Source of the DNA: Pseudoalteromonas denitrificans DSM 6059
Lineage (GTDB): Bacteria > Pseudomonadota > Gammaproteobacteria > Enterobacterales > Alteromonadaceae
Reading direction: 5' to 3'
Length of the DNA stretch: 64,000 nt
Assembly: GCF_900112265.1 (NCBI RefSeq)
Contig: NZ_FOLO01000019.1
Coordinates: 1 to 64,000, forward strand
Shown: one piece after another, positions 55,237 to 62,905 of the stretch
Numbering within the stretch: position 1 is the stretch's first letter
Layout of the letters: every line of letters starts with the position of its first letter
The notes under the pieces: model-generated
Database searches by the model: none
What the model saw: the letters and a program-made list of their open reading frames with translations, nothing else
Told to the model about the DNA's origin: nothing
Translations under genes and position numbers: made by a program

Positions 55237-55524
55237 TTTCTGAGATATTATTTTACACTTTTACATCTACATTATATTTTTATCGTTAAATCAATCACTA
55301 ACAGTCTTTTCATTTAAATTTACAATGCCTTTTTTAAGTGTTTTTCTCACTAAAATATCAATTTGTATCATTTTTGTTCGTTGTTTTTTTAACTTCTATT
55401 CCCATCTAGTTCACATTGCCTTATAATAGCGCCCCAAATATCGAGTCAAAGCGGAAGAAAATCAAAAATTCGCTTATACTGTGACTCCAGAATTCATTTT
55501 GAATGCAACTTTAAGAGTAGAACA
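55237..55524 (+). promoter_or_regulatory. Leader and likely promoter of the second EF-G gene
   Basis: TATAAT at 55422-55427 is a good -10. It is followed directly by GCGCCCC, a GC-rich discriminator typical of stringently controlled promoters of translation genes. A matching -35 is not obvious. No leader peptide or riboswitch was recognised in this leader. Confidence 0.55.
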
Positions 55525-57621
55525 ATGGCAGATTTATCAAAGTACAGAAATATTGGTATCTTCGCTCACGTTGATGCTGGTAAAACAACGACAACTGAAC
55601 GAATCTTGAAACTTACTGGTCAAATCCACAAAACTGGTGAAGTACATGATGGTGAGTCTACGACTGACTTCATGGAACAGGAAGCTGAGCGCGGTATTAC
55701 TATCCAGTCTGCTGCTGTAACTTGTTTCTGGGATGATCACCGTTTTAACGTTATTGATACTCCTGGACACGTTGACTTCACAGTAGAAGTTTACCGTTCA
55801 CTTAAAGTATTAGATGGTGGTGTTGGTGTTTTCTGTGGTTCTGGTGGTGTTGAGCCTCAGTCAGAAACTAACTGGCGTTATGCGAATGAATCAGAAGTTG
55901 CACGTATTATCTTCGTAAATAAATTAGACCGTATGGGTGCTGATTTTTACCGTGTTGTTAAACAAACTCAAGACGTACTTGCTGCAAATCCATTAGTTAT
56001 GGTTTTACCAATCGGTATCGAAGACGAATTTGTAGGTGTTGTTGACCTTCTTACTCGTAAAGCATACGTTTGGGATGACTCTGGTCTTCCAGAAAACTAC
56101 GAAGTAACTGATGTTCCTGCGGACATGGTTGATAAAGTAGAAGAATACCGTGAGATGCTAATCGAAACTGCTGTTGAGCAAGACGATGACCTAATGGAAG
56201 CATACATGGAAGGTGAAGAGCCTTCATTAGAAGAAATCAAACGTTGTATCCGTAAAGGTACTCGTACTATGGACTTCTTCCCAACTTACTGTGGTTCAGC
56301 ATTTAAGAACAAAGGTATTCAATTAATCCTTGATGCTGTTGTTGATTACTTACCAAGCCCAACTGAAGTTGATCCTCAACCACTTACAGATGAAGAAGGT
56401 GAAGCAACTGGCGCAGTAGCAACTGTTTCTCCAGATGAGTCATTTAAAGCATTAGCATTTAAAATTTCAGATGACCGTTTTGGTGCCCTTACTTTCGTAC
56501 GTATCTACTCTGGTACATTAAATAAAGGCGATACAATCCTTAACGCTGCAACAGGTAAAACTGAGCGTATTGGTCGTATGTGTGAAATGCAAGCAGATGA
56601 TCGTAATGAGCTATCTTCAGCACAAGCTGGTGATATCATCGCTATCGTAGGTATGAAGAGTAACGTTCAAACAGGTCATACTTTATGTGATCCTAAAGAC
56701 CCTATCATCCTAGAAGCGATGGTATTCCCTGAACCTGTAATCTCAATCTCTGTTAAGCCTAAAGATAAAGGTTCAACTGAGAAAATGGGTATTGCTATCG
56801 GTAAAATGGTTGCAGAAGATCCAACATTTAAAGTTGAAACTGACCAAGATTCTGGTGAAACAATCCTTTCAGGTATGGGTGAACTTCACTTAGATATCAA
56901 AGTAGATATCCTTAAGCGTACTTATGGCGTTGAGCTTGAAGTAGGTCAACCACAGGTTGCTTACCGTGAAACTATCACGTCTGAAATCGAAGATTCTTAC
57001 ACACATAAGAAACAATCTGGTGGTTCTGGTCAATTCGGTAAAATCGATTACCGTATCAAGCCTGGTGAACCAGGTTCAGGTTTCGTTTTCTCATCATCTG
57101 TTGTTGGTGGTAACGTACCTAAAGAATTCTTCCCTGCTGTTGAGAAAGGCTTCAAGAGCATGATGGACGAAGGTGTTCTAGCTGGCTTCCCAGTACTAGA
57201 CGTTGAAATTGAATTATACGATGGTGGCTTCCACGCAGTTGATTCATCTGCTGTTGCTTTCGAAATCGCTGCAAAAGGCGCTTTCCGTCAGTCTATCCCG
57301 AAAGCTGGTGCACAGTTAATCGAACCTATCATGAAAGTTGACGTTTTCACGCCAGACGATCATGTTGGTGACGTAATCGGTGATCTTAACCGTCGTCGTG
57401 GTATGATCAACGGTCAAGACGCTGGTGCAACTGGTGTTCGTATCAAAGCTGACGTACCTCTTTCAGAAATGTTTGGTTACATCGGTTCATTACGTACTAT
57501 GACTTCAGGCCGTGGTCAGTTCTCTATGGAGTTCTCACACTACATGCCTTGTCCTAACAGCGTAGCAGAAAAAGTAATCGCTGATGCAAAAGAAGAAAAA
57601 GCAGCTAAAAGCAAAAAATAA
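55525..57621 (+). CDS. Elongation factor G, second paralogue
   Basis: A 698-residue translational GTPase. G-domain motifs: [10 protein letters not shown] (G1), DTPGHVDF (G3), NKLD (G4) and GSAFKNKG (G5-like). Domains II-V follow, with the domain [18 protein letters not shown] region. It lacks the extra residues of canonical E. coli EF-G (e.g. opening MARTTPIARY, FWSGMAKQYEPHRIN). It is not in a str operon, so it is the EF-G2 type found in Vibrio, Shewanella and relatives rather than the main fusA. The third-position codon use is biased, indicating high expression. Ends with a strong terminator. Confidence 0.93.
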   Translation: MADLSKYRNIGIFAHVDAGKTTTTERILKLTGQIHKTGEVHDGESTTDFMEQEAERGITIQSAAVTCFWDDHRFNVIDTPGHVDFTVEVYRSLKVLDGGVGVFCGSGGVEPQSETNWRYANESEVARIIFVNKLDRMGADFYRVVKQTQDVLAANPLVMVLPIGIEDEFVGVVDLLTRKAYVWDDSGLPENYEVTDVPADMVDKVEEYREMLIETAVEQDDDLMEAYMEGEEPSLEEIKRCIRKGTRTMDFFPTYCGSAFKNKGIQLILDAVVDYLPSPTEVDPQPLTDEEGEATGAVATVSPDESFKALAFKISDDRFGALTFVRIYSGTLNKGDTILNAATGKTERIGRMCEMQADDRNELSSAQAGDIIAIVGMKSNVQTGHTLCDPKDPIILEAMVFPEPVISISVKPKDKGSTEKMGIAIGKMVAEDPTFKVETDQDSGETILSGMGELHLDIKVDILKRTYGVELEVGQPQVAYRETITSEIEDSYTHKKQSGGSGQFGKIDYRIKPGEPGSGFVFSSSVVGGNVPKEFFPAVEKGFKSMMDEGVLAGFPVLDVEIELYDGGFHAVDSSAVAFEIAAKGAFRQSIPKAGAQLIEPIMKVDVFTPDDHVGDVIGDLNRRRGMINGQDAGATGVRIKADVPLSEMFGYIGSLRTMTSGRGQFSMEFSHYMPCPNSVAEKVIADAKEEKAAKSKK

Positions 57622-57679
57622 TTTGTTTTAGTTAACCTGTAAATTCAGGTTGCTTGTTTCAAGGCAAGTCAGACAAAAT

Positions 57680-57714
57680 AAAACCCCAGCTATGAAAATA
57701 ACTGGGGTTTTTTA
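57680..57714 (+). terminator. Strong intrinsic terminator of the EF-G gene
   Basis: AAACCCCAG at 57681-57689 pairs with CTGGGGTTT at 57702-57710 (plus outer A-T pairs), followed by a T run. Confidence 0.93.
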
Positions 57715-57733
57715 ATATATAATACTGTGGTTT

Positions 57734-57838
57734 ATGAAGCTCTCCTTTCACAACTCGCCCCGTCCTAACAGCGTAACAGAACAAATAATCGAAAATGCAA
57801 AAGAAGAAGATCAACTAACCATAAGAATAACGATATGA
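57734..57838 (+). pseudogene. Decayed duplicate of the EF-G 3' end
   Basis: Bases about 57745-57810 match the end of the EF-G gene (about 57530-57600), offset by 211 bases; GTCCTAACAGCGTA is identical. In frame it reads PRPNSVTEQIIENAKEE where EF-G has [17 protein letters not shown]. It lies after the EF-G terminator, starts with ATG and ends with TGA, giving only 34 codons. Probably the leftover of a tandem duplication that lost the rest; expression is unlikely. Confidence 0.8.
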
Positions 57839-57855
57839 AATAGACGGTCAGAAAA

Positions 57856-58215
57856 TTAAGAGACTGAAATCAGTTGTTTTTTATAATGTTGCTTTATAGC
57901 GCACTGACATAAGCCACCACTTAAGGCTGGGCATTGCTTACAAGGGGATTTTTTACAAGGTTTTAATGCAAAGCTCATACTGCTAGGTTTAGGTTCTATT
58001 GTATAAATTGCTTGTGTTTTTGCAGCAGCTTCACTACTCCCTAAGGCTTGAGTAACCACTTCTTTTGCTAATACTTCAATATCTAATTGTGATAACGCCA
58101 TAAGTTTATTACTTGCACAATTACTGGATTTAAGTGATTTTTTTAGCTCGGTTTTAATCGCTTTTTTTAATAGCTTATATTGTTTTTTTAACACTCTTTC
58201 AGATTTTTCGCTCAT
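57856..58215 (-). CDS. Small Cys-rich protein, Fur-box-linked
   Basis: A 119-residue protein with no signal peptide or membrane span. The N-terminal half is Lys-rich and helical. The C-terminal part carries the pattern C-x4-C-x2-C-x7-C-x-C (from CKKSPCKQCPALSGGLCQC), which could hold an iron-sulfur cluster or another metal. Not recognised. A Fur-box-like site lies 42 bases before its start, divergent from the fumC operon. Iron-response role is inferred from that only. Confidence 0.6.
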   Translation of the reverse strand: MSEKSERVLKKQYKLLKKAIKTELKKSLKSSNCASNKLMALSQLDIEVLAKEVVTQALGSSEAAAKTQAIYTIEPKPSSMSFALKPCKKSPCKQCPALSGGLCQCAIKQHYKKQLISVS

Positions 58216-58256
58216 TATGTTTATTAACTAATATATTCATTGCTCAAACATTTTAA

Positions 58257-58275
58257 ATGAAAATCATTATCAGTC
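58257..58275. promoter_or_regulatory. Fur-box-like site, left
   Basis: ATGAAAATCATTATCAGT contains a near-palindromic TGAAAATCATTATCA, close to the Fur consensus GATAATGATAATCATTATC. Placed to control the Cys-rich gene at 57856-58215 on the minus strand. Confidence 0.65.
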
Positions 58276-58351
58276 AACAGATAGTTAAATCTCACTTTAA
58301 AAACCCTACTAACAGGATTAATAAATAGCTTGCGTAAAAAACTCCAAACTG

Positions 58352-58372
58352 TAATGATAACCATTATCAATA
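58352..58372. promoter_or_regulatory. Fur-box-like site, right
   Basis: AATGATAACCATTATCAATA contains the near-perfect palindrome TGATAACCATTATCA, a good match to Fur boxes. It lies about 18 bases before the start codon of the small gene ahead of fumC, and about 100 bases from the left Fur-like site, so both transcription units appear iron-controlled. Confidence 0.75.
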
Positions 58373-58389
58373 ACAATCTTGAAATTTAT

Positions 58390-58758
58390 ATGAATAGCGC
58401 CAAAGCAACCATTTTTTATAATCAACAAATCAAGATGTTTAACCGCTGTAAAGGCATGCATAGCGCCCAGGCCGTCGCACAGTTTATAGATGCAAGCCTA
58501 ACTTTAGCGCGTTGCTATTCAAAAGAAGACTGCATTTTACTGCAAGAATTATTTCTTCGCCGTACTTATCACGATCTCATCAATAAAATATGCGATCCCT
58601 TGCAGTCTGAATGCATGAGAAAACAATGCTTAGATCAACTTTATAAACCATTATTAGCATTAAAAAGGTTTTATAAAAAATACGACTCAAGTCAAAAAAA
58701 ATACAACGAGCTTGAACGTGAATTACGCGTTTTAAGCCATGAGTTTAACCCTTATTAA
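58390..58758 (+). CDS. Small protein preceding fumC (FagA-like position)
   Basis: A 122-residue helical protein with six Cys (for example NRCKG, ARCYSKEDC, KICDPLQSEC and KQCLDQ). Start set at ATG 58390, because upstream codons lie in a Fur-box-like site. No family can be confirmed, but in Pseudomonas the iron-repressed fumC is preceded by a Fur-associated small gene (fagA), so it may be equivalent in position; sequence homology is not claimed. Followed by fumC 8 bases later, so probably co-transcribed. Confidence 0.6.
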   Translation: MNSAKATIFYNQQIKMFNRCKGMHSAQAVAQFIDASLTLARCYSKEDCILLQELFLRRTYHDLINKICDPLQSECMRKQCLDQLYKPLLALKRFYKKYDSSQKKYNELERELRVLSHEFNPY

Positions 58759-58766
58759 AGAAGAAT

Positions 58767-60158
58767 ATGATGAAAAATACCAGAATTGAAAAAGACAGTA
58801 TGGGCGAACTTGAAGTCCCTGAAACAGCGCTTTACCAAGCACAAACCCAAAGAGCAATTAATAACTTCCCAGTAAGTGGTTTAACTATGCCAGCAAGCTT
58901 TATTCAAGCGCTAGCATATATTAAATACGCTGCGGCACAAACAAATGCTGAGCTCGGGTATTTAGATGCTGAACGTGCAATTGCAATAGAAAAAGCATGT
59001 GAGCAGCTTATTGATGGTAAACACTTAGAGCAATTTCCGGTAGATGTTTTTCAAACAGGATCAGGTACCAGCTCAAATATGAATACCAATGAAGTGATAG
59101 CAAGTTTGGCAAGCCAACAAACTAATTTAAATATAAACCCAAATGATCATATCAACATGGGACAAAGCTCAAATGATGTTATTCCCAGTGCCATACAAAT
59201 CAGTAGTGCAATTACAGCATATTTTAATTTACTCCCTGCAATAGAACATTTAACGCAATCTTTAGATAAAAAGTCAGCTGAAATCGGCCATATTGTAAAA
59301 ACCGGCCGTACTCACTTAATGGATGCCATGCCAGTTACCTTTGCCCAAACATTAGCTGCATGGAAAAGCCAAATTCAAAATGCCAGGCTTGGCATTATGC
59401 AATCACTTGAACACGTTACAAATATAGCGCAAGGCGGAACTGCAGTTGGAACAGGTATAAATGCAGACCCGAAATTTTCAGCTAAATTTGCCAACAATTT
59501 AAGCGCAGCTGCAGGCATAAGCTTTAAACCTAGCAATAACTTTTTTTATAATATCGGGTCACAAGATGTAATTGTGACACTATCCGGGCATCTGAAAGTG
59601 CTTGCTATTGCATACATGAAACTTGCCAATGATTTGCGTTGGATGAATTCGGGACCATTAGCTGGCTTAGGTGAAATAGAGCTTGAAGCATTACAACCAG
59701 GTTCATCTATTATGCCTGGTAAAGTAAACCCTGTTATACCTGAAGCAACGGCTATGGTTAGCGCTCAAGTAATCGGAAATGATGCAACCATAACCGTTGC
59801 AGGTCAATCTGGTAACTTTGAACTAAATGTCATGTTACCAGTGGTTGCTTATAACATATTACAGAGCATAGAATTACTGAGTAATATTAGTTATCTTATG
59901 GCCGATAAAGCGATCTCGAGCTTTGTGGTAAAAGAATCTAATATCAATCAAGCTTTAACAAAAAATCCAATATTGGTAACGGCGCTCAACCCTGTAATTG
60001 GTTACTTAAAAGCAGCAGAAATTGCAAAAAAAGCATATAAATTAGGCCAACCTATTATTGATATTGCCGAACAAGAAACAGATCTATCACGTGATGAATT
60101 AATAAAATTATTAGATCCTAAAAAATTAACCGAAGGCGGTATAAGTAATACGAATTAA
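58767..60158 (+). CDS. fumC: Class II (iron-independent) fumarate hydratase
   Basis: A 463-residue class II fumarase interconverting fumarate and malate without an iron-sulfur cluster. The fumarase/aspartase signature GSSIMPGKVNP lies near residues 311-321. GSGTSSNMNTNEVIA near 97-111, GRTHLMDAMPVTFAQ near 177-191, and NQGGTAVGTGIN-like QGGTAVGTGIN occur as well. A Fur-like site upstream fits the known use of FumC in iron shortage. It is second of a likely operon with a small Cys protein, then a thioredoxin-fold and a VOC protein. Confidence 0.96.
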   Translation: MMKNTRIEKDSMGELEVPETALYQAQTQRAINNFPVSGLTMPASFIQALAYIKYAAAQTNAELGYLDAERAIAIEKACEQLIDGKHLEQFPVDVFQTGSGTSSNMNTNEVIASLASQQTNLNINPNDHINMGQSSNDVIPSAIQISSAITAYFNLLPAIEHLTQSLDKKSAEIGHIVKTGRTHLMDAMPVTFAQTLAAWKSQIQNARLGIMQSLEHVTNIAQGGTAVGTGINADPKFSAKFANNLSAAAGISFKPSNNFFYNIGSQDVIVTLSGHLKVLAIAYMKLANDLRWMNSGPLAGLGEIELEALQPGSSIMPGKVNPVIPEATAMVSAQVIGNDATITVAGQSGNFELNVMLPVVAYNILQSIELLSNISYLMADKAISSFVVKESNINQALTKNPILVTALNPVIGYLKAAEIAKKAYKLGQPIIDIAEQETDLSRDELIKLLDPKKLTEGGISNTN

Positions 60159-60208
60159 TAATAGCGCACTATACTTAAGGCTATTAATGAAATCATGAGA
60201 ATGGCTTT

Positions 60209-60433
60209 ATGAAAGTTCAACTGTTAGTAACACACACCGACTTTTGCATTCATAACCTCGAATGTGAATTCCAAAGTGTAGGTGTCGATTATCATATTGA
60301 CTATATTGAAGATCACCCTGAATTGGTGAGTGCAAATAACATTCGCCACTCACCTAATATTTTTGTAGATGGTAAATTGGTGTTTAGACACCAACCCACG
60401 ACATTTGAGTTACAAGACTACTTTTGTAACTAA
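60209..60433 (+). CDS. Small thioredoxin-fold (glutaredoxin-like) protein
   Basis: A 74-residue protein with a glutaredoxin-like layout: beta strand KVQLLVTHTDFC, then helix NLECEFQSVGVDYHIDYIEDHPELV, then SPNIFVDGKLVFRHQPT with the Pro near 49-51. The active-site region is DFCIHN, one Cys rather than CxxC, with another Cys three residues further. It lies 50 bases after fumC and 10 before the VOC gene, so it may be part of that operon. Function unknown. Confidence 0.6.
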   Translation: MKVQLLVTHTDFCIHNLECEFQSVGVDYHIDYIEDHPELVSANNIRHSPNIFVDGKLVFRHQPTTFELQDYFCN

Positions 60434-60443
60434 TTACATTAAA

Positions 60444-60836
60444 ATGGCATACCTAACACACATAGCTTTACATGTTAAAAATGTAGACGCCTGTGTACGT
60501 TTTTATCAAAATTATGCCGGACTTCGACTGGTTAGAGATCGCCAAGTACATGGCAAGCACATTATTTGGCTGGCTGAACCAGGCAAAGAATCCCAATTTA
60601 TTTTTGTTATATTACCTAACGGACCAGGTCACCAGCAGTCACAGAATGATTTTTCTCATTTTGGTTTTGCTCTACAAAGCAAAGCGGAAGTTGACAAACT
60701 TGCAAATAAAGCTAAGCAAGAAGGCATTTTATTATGGCCCCCAAAACAAGAAGCTTTTCCTGTTGGATATTATTGTGGCATTTTAGACCCTGATGGTAAT
60801 CGTATCGAATTTAGTTATGGTCAACCTTTAGGTTAA
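60444..60836 (+). CDS. Single-domain VOC-family protein
   Basis: A 130-residue VOC-fold protein: MAYLTHIALHVKNVDACVRFYQNYAGLRLVRDRQ opening, HIIWLAEPGK, HFGFAL, and C-terminal GILDPDGNRIEFSYG. His and Glu ligands (H in LTHIALHV, H in FSHFGF, E in NRIEFS) are conserved, so it could bind a metal as glyoxalases and dioxygenases do. Start at ATG 60444; the longer ORF overlaps the previous gene. Last gene of the fumC cluster. Confidence 0.82.
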   Translation: MAYLTHIALHVKNVDACVRFYQNYAGLRLVRDRQVHGKHIIWLAEPGKESQFIFVILPNGPGHQQSQNDFSHFGFALQSKAEVDKLANKAKQEGILLWPPKQEAFPVGYYCGILDPDGNRIEFSYGQPLG

Positions 60837-60838
60837 GC

Positions 60839-60858
60839 CTGTAATAGAAATATTACAG
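60839..60858 (+). other. Perfect 8-bp hairpin after the VOC gene
   Basis: CTGTAATA pairs with TATTACAG around GAAA. GAAA is a stable tetraloop. No T run follows, so it is a likely transcript-end structure rather than a typical terminator. Confidence 0.5.
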
Positions 60859-60949
60859 CAATTAAAGTTCACTTAACGCATCATACTTTACCCATTAGGG
60901 TTTTTAATGCTTAAATACCGCTCTGATTATTTTCTCACCCTAGGAAATC

Positions 60950-62341
60950 ATGAAAAAATTACTTTTAACATTAGCCATTACAAGCCTGAGCTTTATTAAT
61001 CAAGTTTCAGCTCAAGAATTTAGCGAACAACAAATTAAACAAACAGCTGAAATTAGAAACAATGCACTCAACAGTTCACTTGCTTATGATATTTTAACTT
61101 CCTTAACAACTGAGATAGGTCCTAGATTACCAGGCTCAGAAAATGATCCTTTAGCAGTTAAATGGGCCCAAGATAAGTTCAACGAACTTGGTTTCGATAA
61201 AGTTTGGTTAGAGCCTGCTACATTCCCTGCATGGCGACGTTATAGTGAATCAGGAATGATTTTAGCGCCTTCAAAACAACCCCTACATTTAACAGCTTTA
61301 GGTGGCAGCATTAGTACCCCCAAACAAGGGATTTCAGCTGACATTATCTACTTTGAAACATTAGATGAATTAATAGCCTCTCCTAAAAATAGCGCTGAAG
61401 GAAAAATTGTTTTTATAAACTATAAAATGAATCGCCATATTGATGGTAATGGTTATGGTCCTGCTGTAAAAGCCCGTAGTACAGGTGCAGTAGAAGCAGC
61501 AAAAAAGGGAGCTCTTGCTTTTATGATGCGCTCAGTAAGTACTGCTCATCATAGGTTTGCCCATACCGGTGGTAGCCACTATCAAGATGGCATTAAGAAA
61601 ATTCCTACGGTTGCCATTGCCAACCCAGATGCAGACCAGATATCTCGCTTAGTTTCATTAAAAAAGCCAGTAAAGGTTAATATTAATGTTCAGGCTGAAA
61701 ATTTAGGCGAAGGCAAAACTTTTAATGTAATCGGCCAATTTAATGGCACACAAAATCCAGACCAATATGTTTTAATTGGGGGTCATTTAGATTCTTGGGA
61801 TTTAGGCACTGGTGCCTTAGATGACGGCGCAGGGGTGGCATTAACTATGGCGGCAGCAAAATACATTGCCGATGTAAAACGACCTAAGCGTAGTATACGT
61901 GTTGTTTTATTTGCAGCCGAAGAATTAGGCCTATGGGGTGCTAAAGCGTATGCCAAAAAACATAAAAATGACAAACATAATATTGTGGCAGCAGCTGAAT
62001 CTGATTTTGGTGCAGGCTTTATTTACGGATTTCAATCAAGTGTTGATGCTAAGTCACTACCAGTTGTAAGAGCGATAGCAAAACAGCTTTCACCATTAAA
62101 TATTAAGCATATTCGTGCCAATAAATCATCAAATGGCCCTGACTTAATACCACTTAGAAAACTAGGCGGATTAGCTGGCTTTTCATTACATACTGATGGC
62201 AATGATTATTTTGATTACCATCACACTGCCGATGATACTTTAGATAAAGTAGACCCTGTTAAGTTACAACAAAATTCAGCTGCTTATGCTGTATTTGCAT
62301 TTATGGCAGCCGATGCAAAAACAACTATAAAAGGGAAGTAA
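60950..62341 (+). CDS. Secreted M28-family zinc peptidase (carboxypeptidase Q-like)
   Basis: A 463-residue secreted peptidase with a signal peptide (1-21). A PA-type insert lies near 140-225. The M28 domain has the two-zinc ligands: His and Asp in GGHLDSWDLG (about 278), Asp in ALDDGAG, catalytic Glu pair in AAEELGLWG (about 325), Asp in ESDFG, and His in DYHHTADD (about 425). Related enzymes (plasma glutamate carboxypeptidase/CPQ, aminopeptidases) remove residues from peptides. Extracellular or periplasmic peptide degradation. Terminator follows. Confidence 0.92.
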   Translation: MKKLLLTLAITSLSFINQVSAQEFSEQQIKQTAEIRNNALNSSLAYDILTSLTTEIGPRLPGSENDPLAVKWAQDKFNELGFDKVWLEPATFPAWRRYSESGMILAPSKQPLHLTALGGSISTPKQGISADIIYFETLDELIASPKNSAEGKIVFINYKMNRHIDGNGYGPAVKARSTGAVEAAKKGALAFMMRSVSTAHHRFAHTGGSHYQDGIKKIPTVAIANPDADQISRLVSLKKPVKVNINVQAENLGEGKTFNVIGQFNGTQNPDQYVLIGGHLDSWDLGTGALDDGAGVALTMAAAKYIADVKRPKRSIRVVLFAAEELGLWGAKAYAKKHKNDKHNIVAAAESDFGAGFIYGFQSSVDAKSLPVVRAIAKQLSPLNIKHIRANKSSNGPDLIPLRKLGGLAGFSLHTDGNDYFDYHHTADDTLDKVDPVKLQQNSAAYAVFAFMAADAKTTIKGK

Positions 62342-62375
62342 AAGAAAAAATTGCCTCTTTACTCCCCATCTAAAT

Positions 62376-62400
62376 AAGCCGTATAAAATACGGCTTTTAA
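62376..62400 (+). terminator. Intrinsic terminator after the M28 peptidase gene
   Basis: AAGCCGTAT at 62376-62384 pairs with ATACGGCTT at 62388-62396, followed by TTTT. Confidence 0.85.
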
Positions 62401-62471
62401 TTTTTGAAACTATTACAAACCAATTACGTTTAACATTTTACAACAAACTAATTTAATAAACGTCATTGAAT

Positions 62472-62513
62472 CTCTACGCGTGTAGATATAAACTCTACAC
62501 CTGTAGATATAAT
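62472..62513 (+). promoter_or_regulatory. Tandem BlaI/MecI-type operators overlapping the promoter
   Basis: Two near-identical 20-base direct repeats begin at 62472 and 62493, 21 bases (two helical turns) apart. Each is of the form CTCTACnCnTGTAGATATAA, containing the TACAnnTGTA-like dyad bound by BlaI/MecI repressors. TATAAT at 62508-62513 may be the -10. The following gene encodes a BlaI-family repressor, so autorepression is expected. Confidence 0.82.
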
Positions 62514-62528
62514 GTATTAGGAACTAAA

Positions 62529-62903
62529 ATGGAATTATCTGACTTTGAATTAGAAGTAATGCAGTTTTTTTGGAGTAACCCAGGCTCAGCCGCGCCTCAA
62601 ATTCATAAACTCATTGAGCAGAAGCGTTCAGTAAGCTATTCAACAGTTAAAACAATAATTGATCGTCTTGAAAAAAAAGGGGCTATAAAGCGTAGTGATC
62701 AACAGGGCAGAACAATTTTTTACTCACCTTTGGTTGAAAAAAATCAATTAAGAAAACCTATGATAAAAGATTTTATTAAGCGTGTTTTCCTAGGGAAAAG
62801 CCAATCTTTAGCTGCGCACATTATTCAAGAGGAAGAGCTATCACTTGACGATATCAGCTATTTGGAATCACTACTTGAGCAGAAAAAAGAAGAGTTTAAA
62901 TAA
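62529..62903 (+). CDS. BlaI/MecI/CopY-family transcriptional repressor
   Basis: A 124-residue winged-helix repressor. MELSDFELEVMQFFWSNPG opening, SYSTVKTIIDRLEKKG recognition helix near residues 37-52, and a C-terminal dimerisation part (LAAHIIQEEELSLDDISYLESLLEQKKEE) are family features. Its start was chosen at ATG 62529, as the longer ORF runs through the operators. Followed 2 bases later by a BlaR1/MecR1-type gene that probably cleaves or inactivates it. Confidence 0.93.
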   Translation: MELSDFELEVMQFFWSNPGSAAPQIHKLIEQKRSVSYSTVKTIIDRLEKKGAIKRSDQQGRTIFYSPLVEKNQLRKPMIKDFIKRVFLGKSQSLAAHIIQEEELSLDDISYLESLLEQKKEEFK

Positions 62904-62905
62904 GC

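Noticed and set aside
55525..57621. Canonical fusA of the str operon
   Set aside because: No rpsL, rpsG or tuf genes are adjacent, and the sequence lacks the typical N-terminal and G-domain insertions of the main EF-G.
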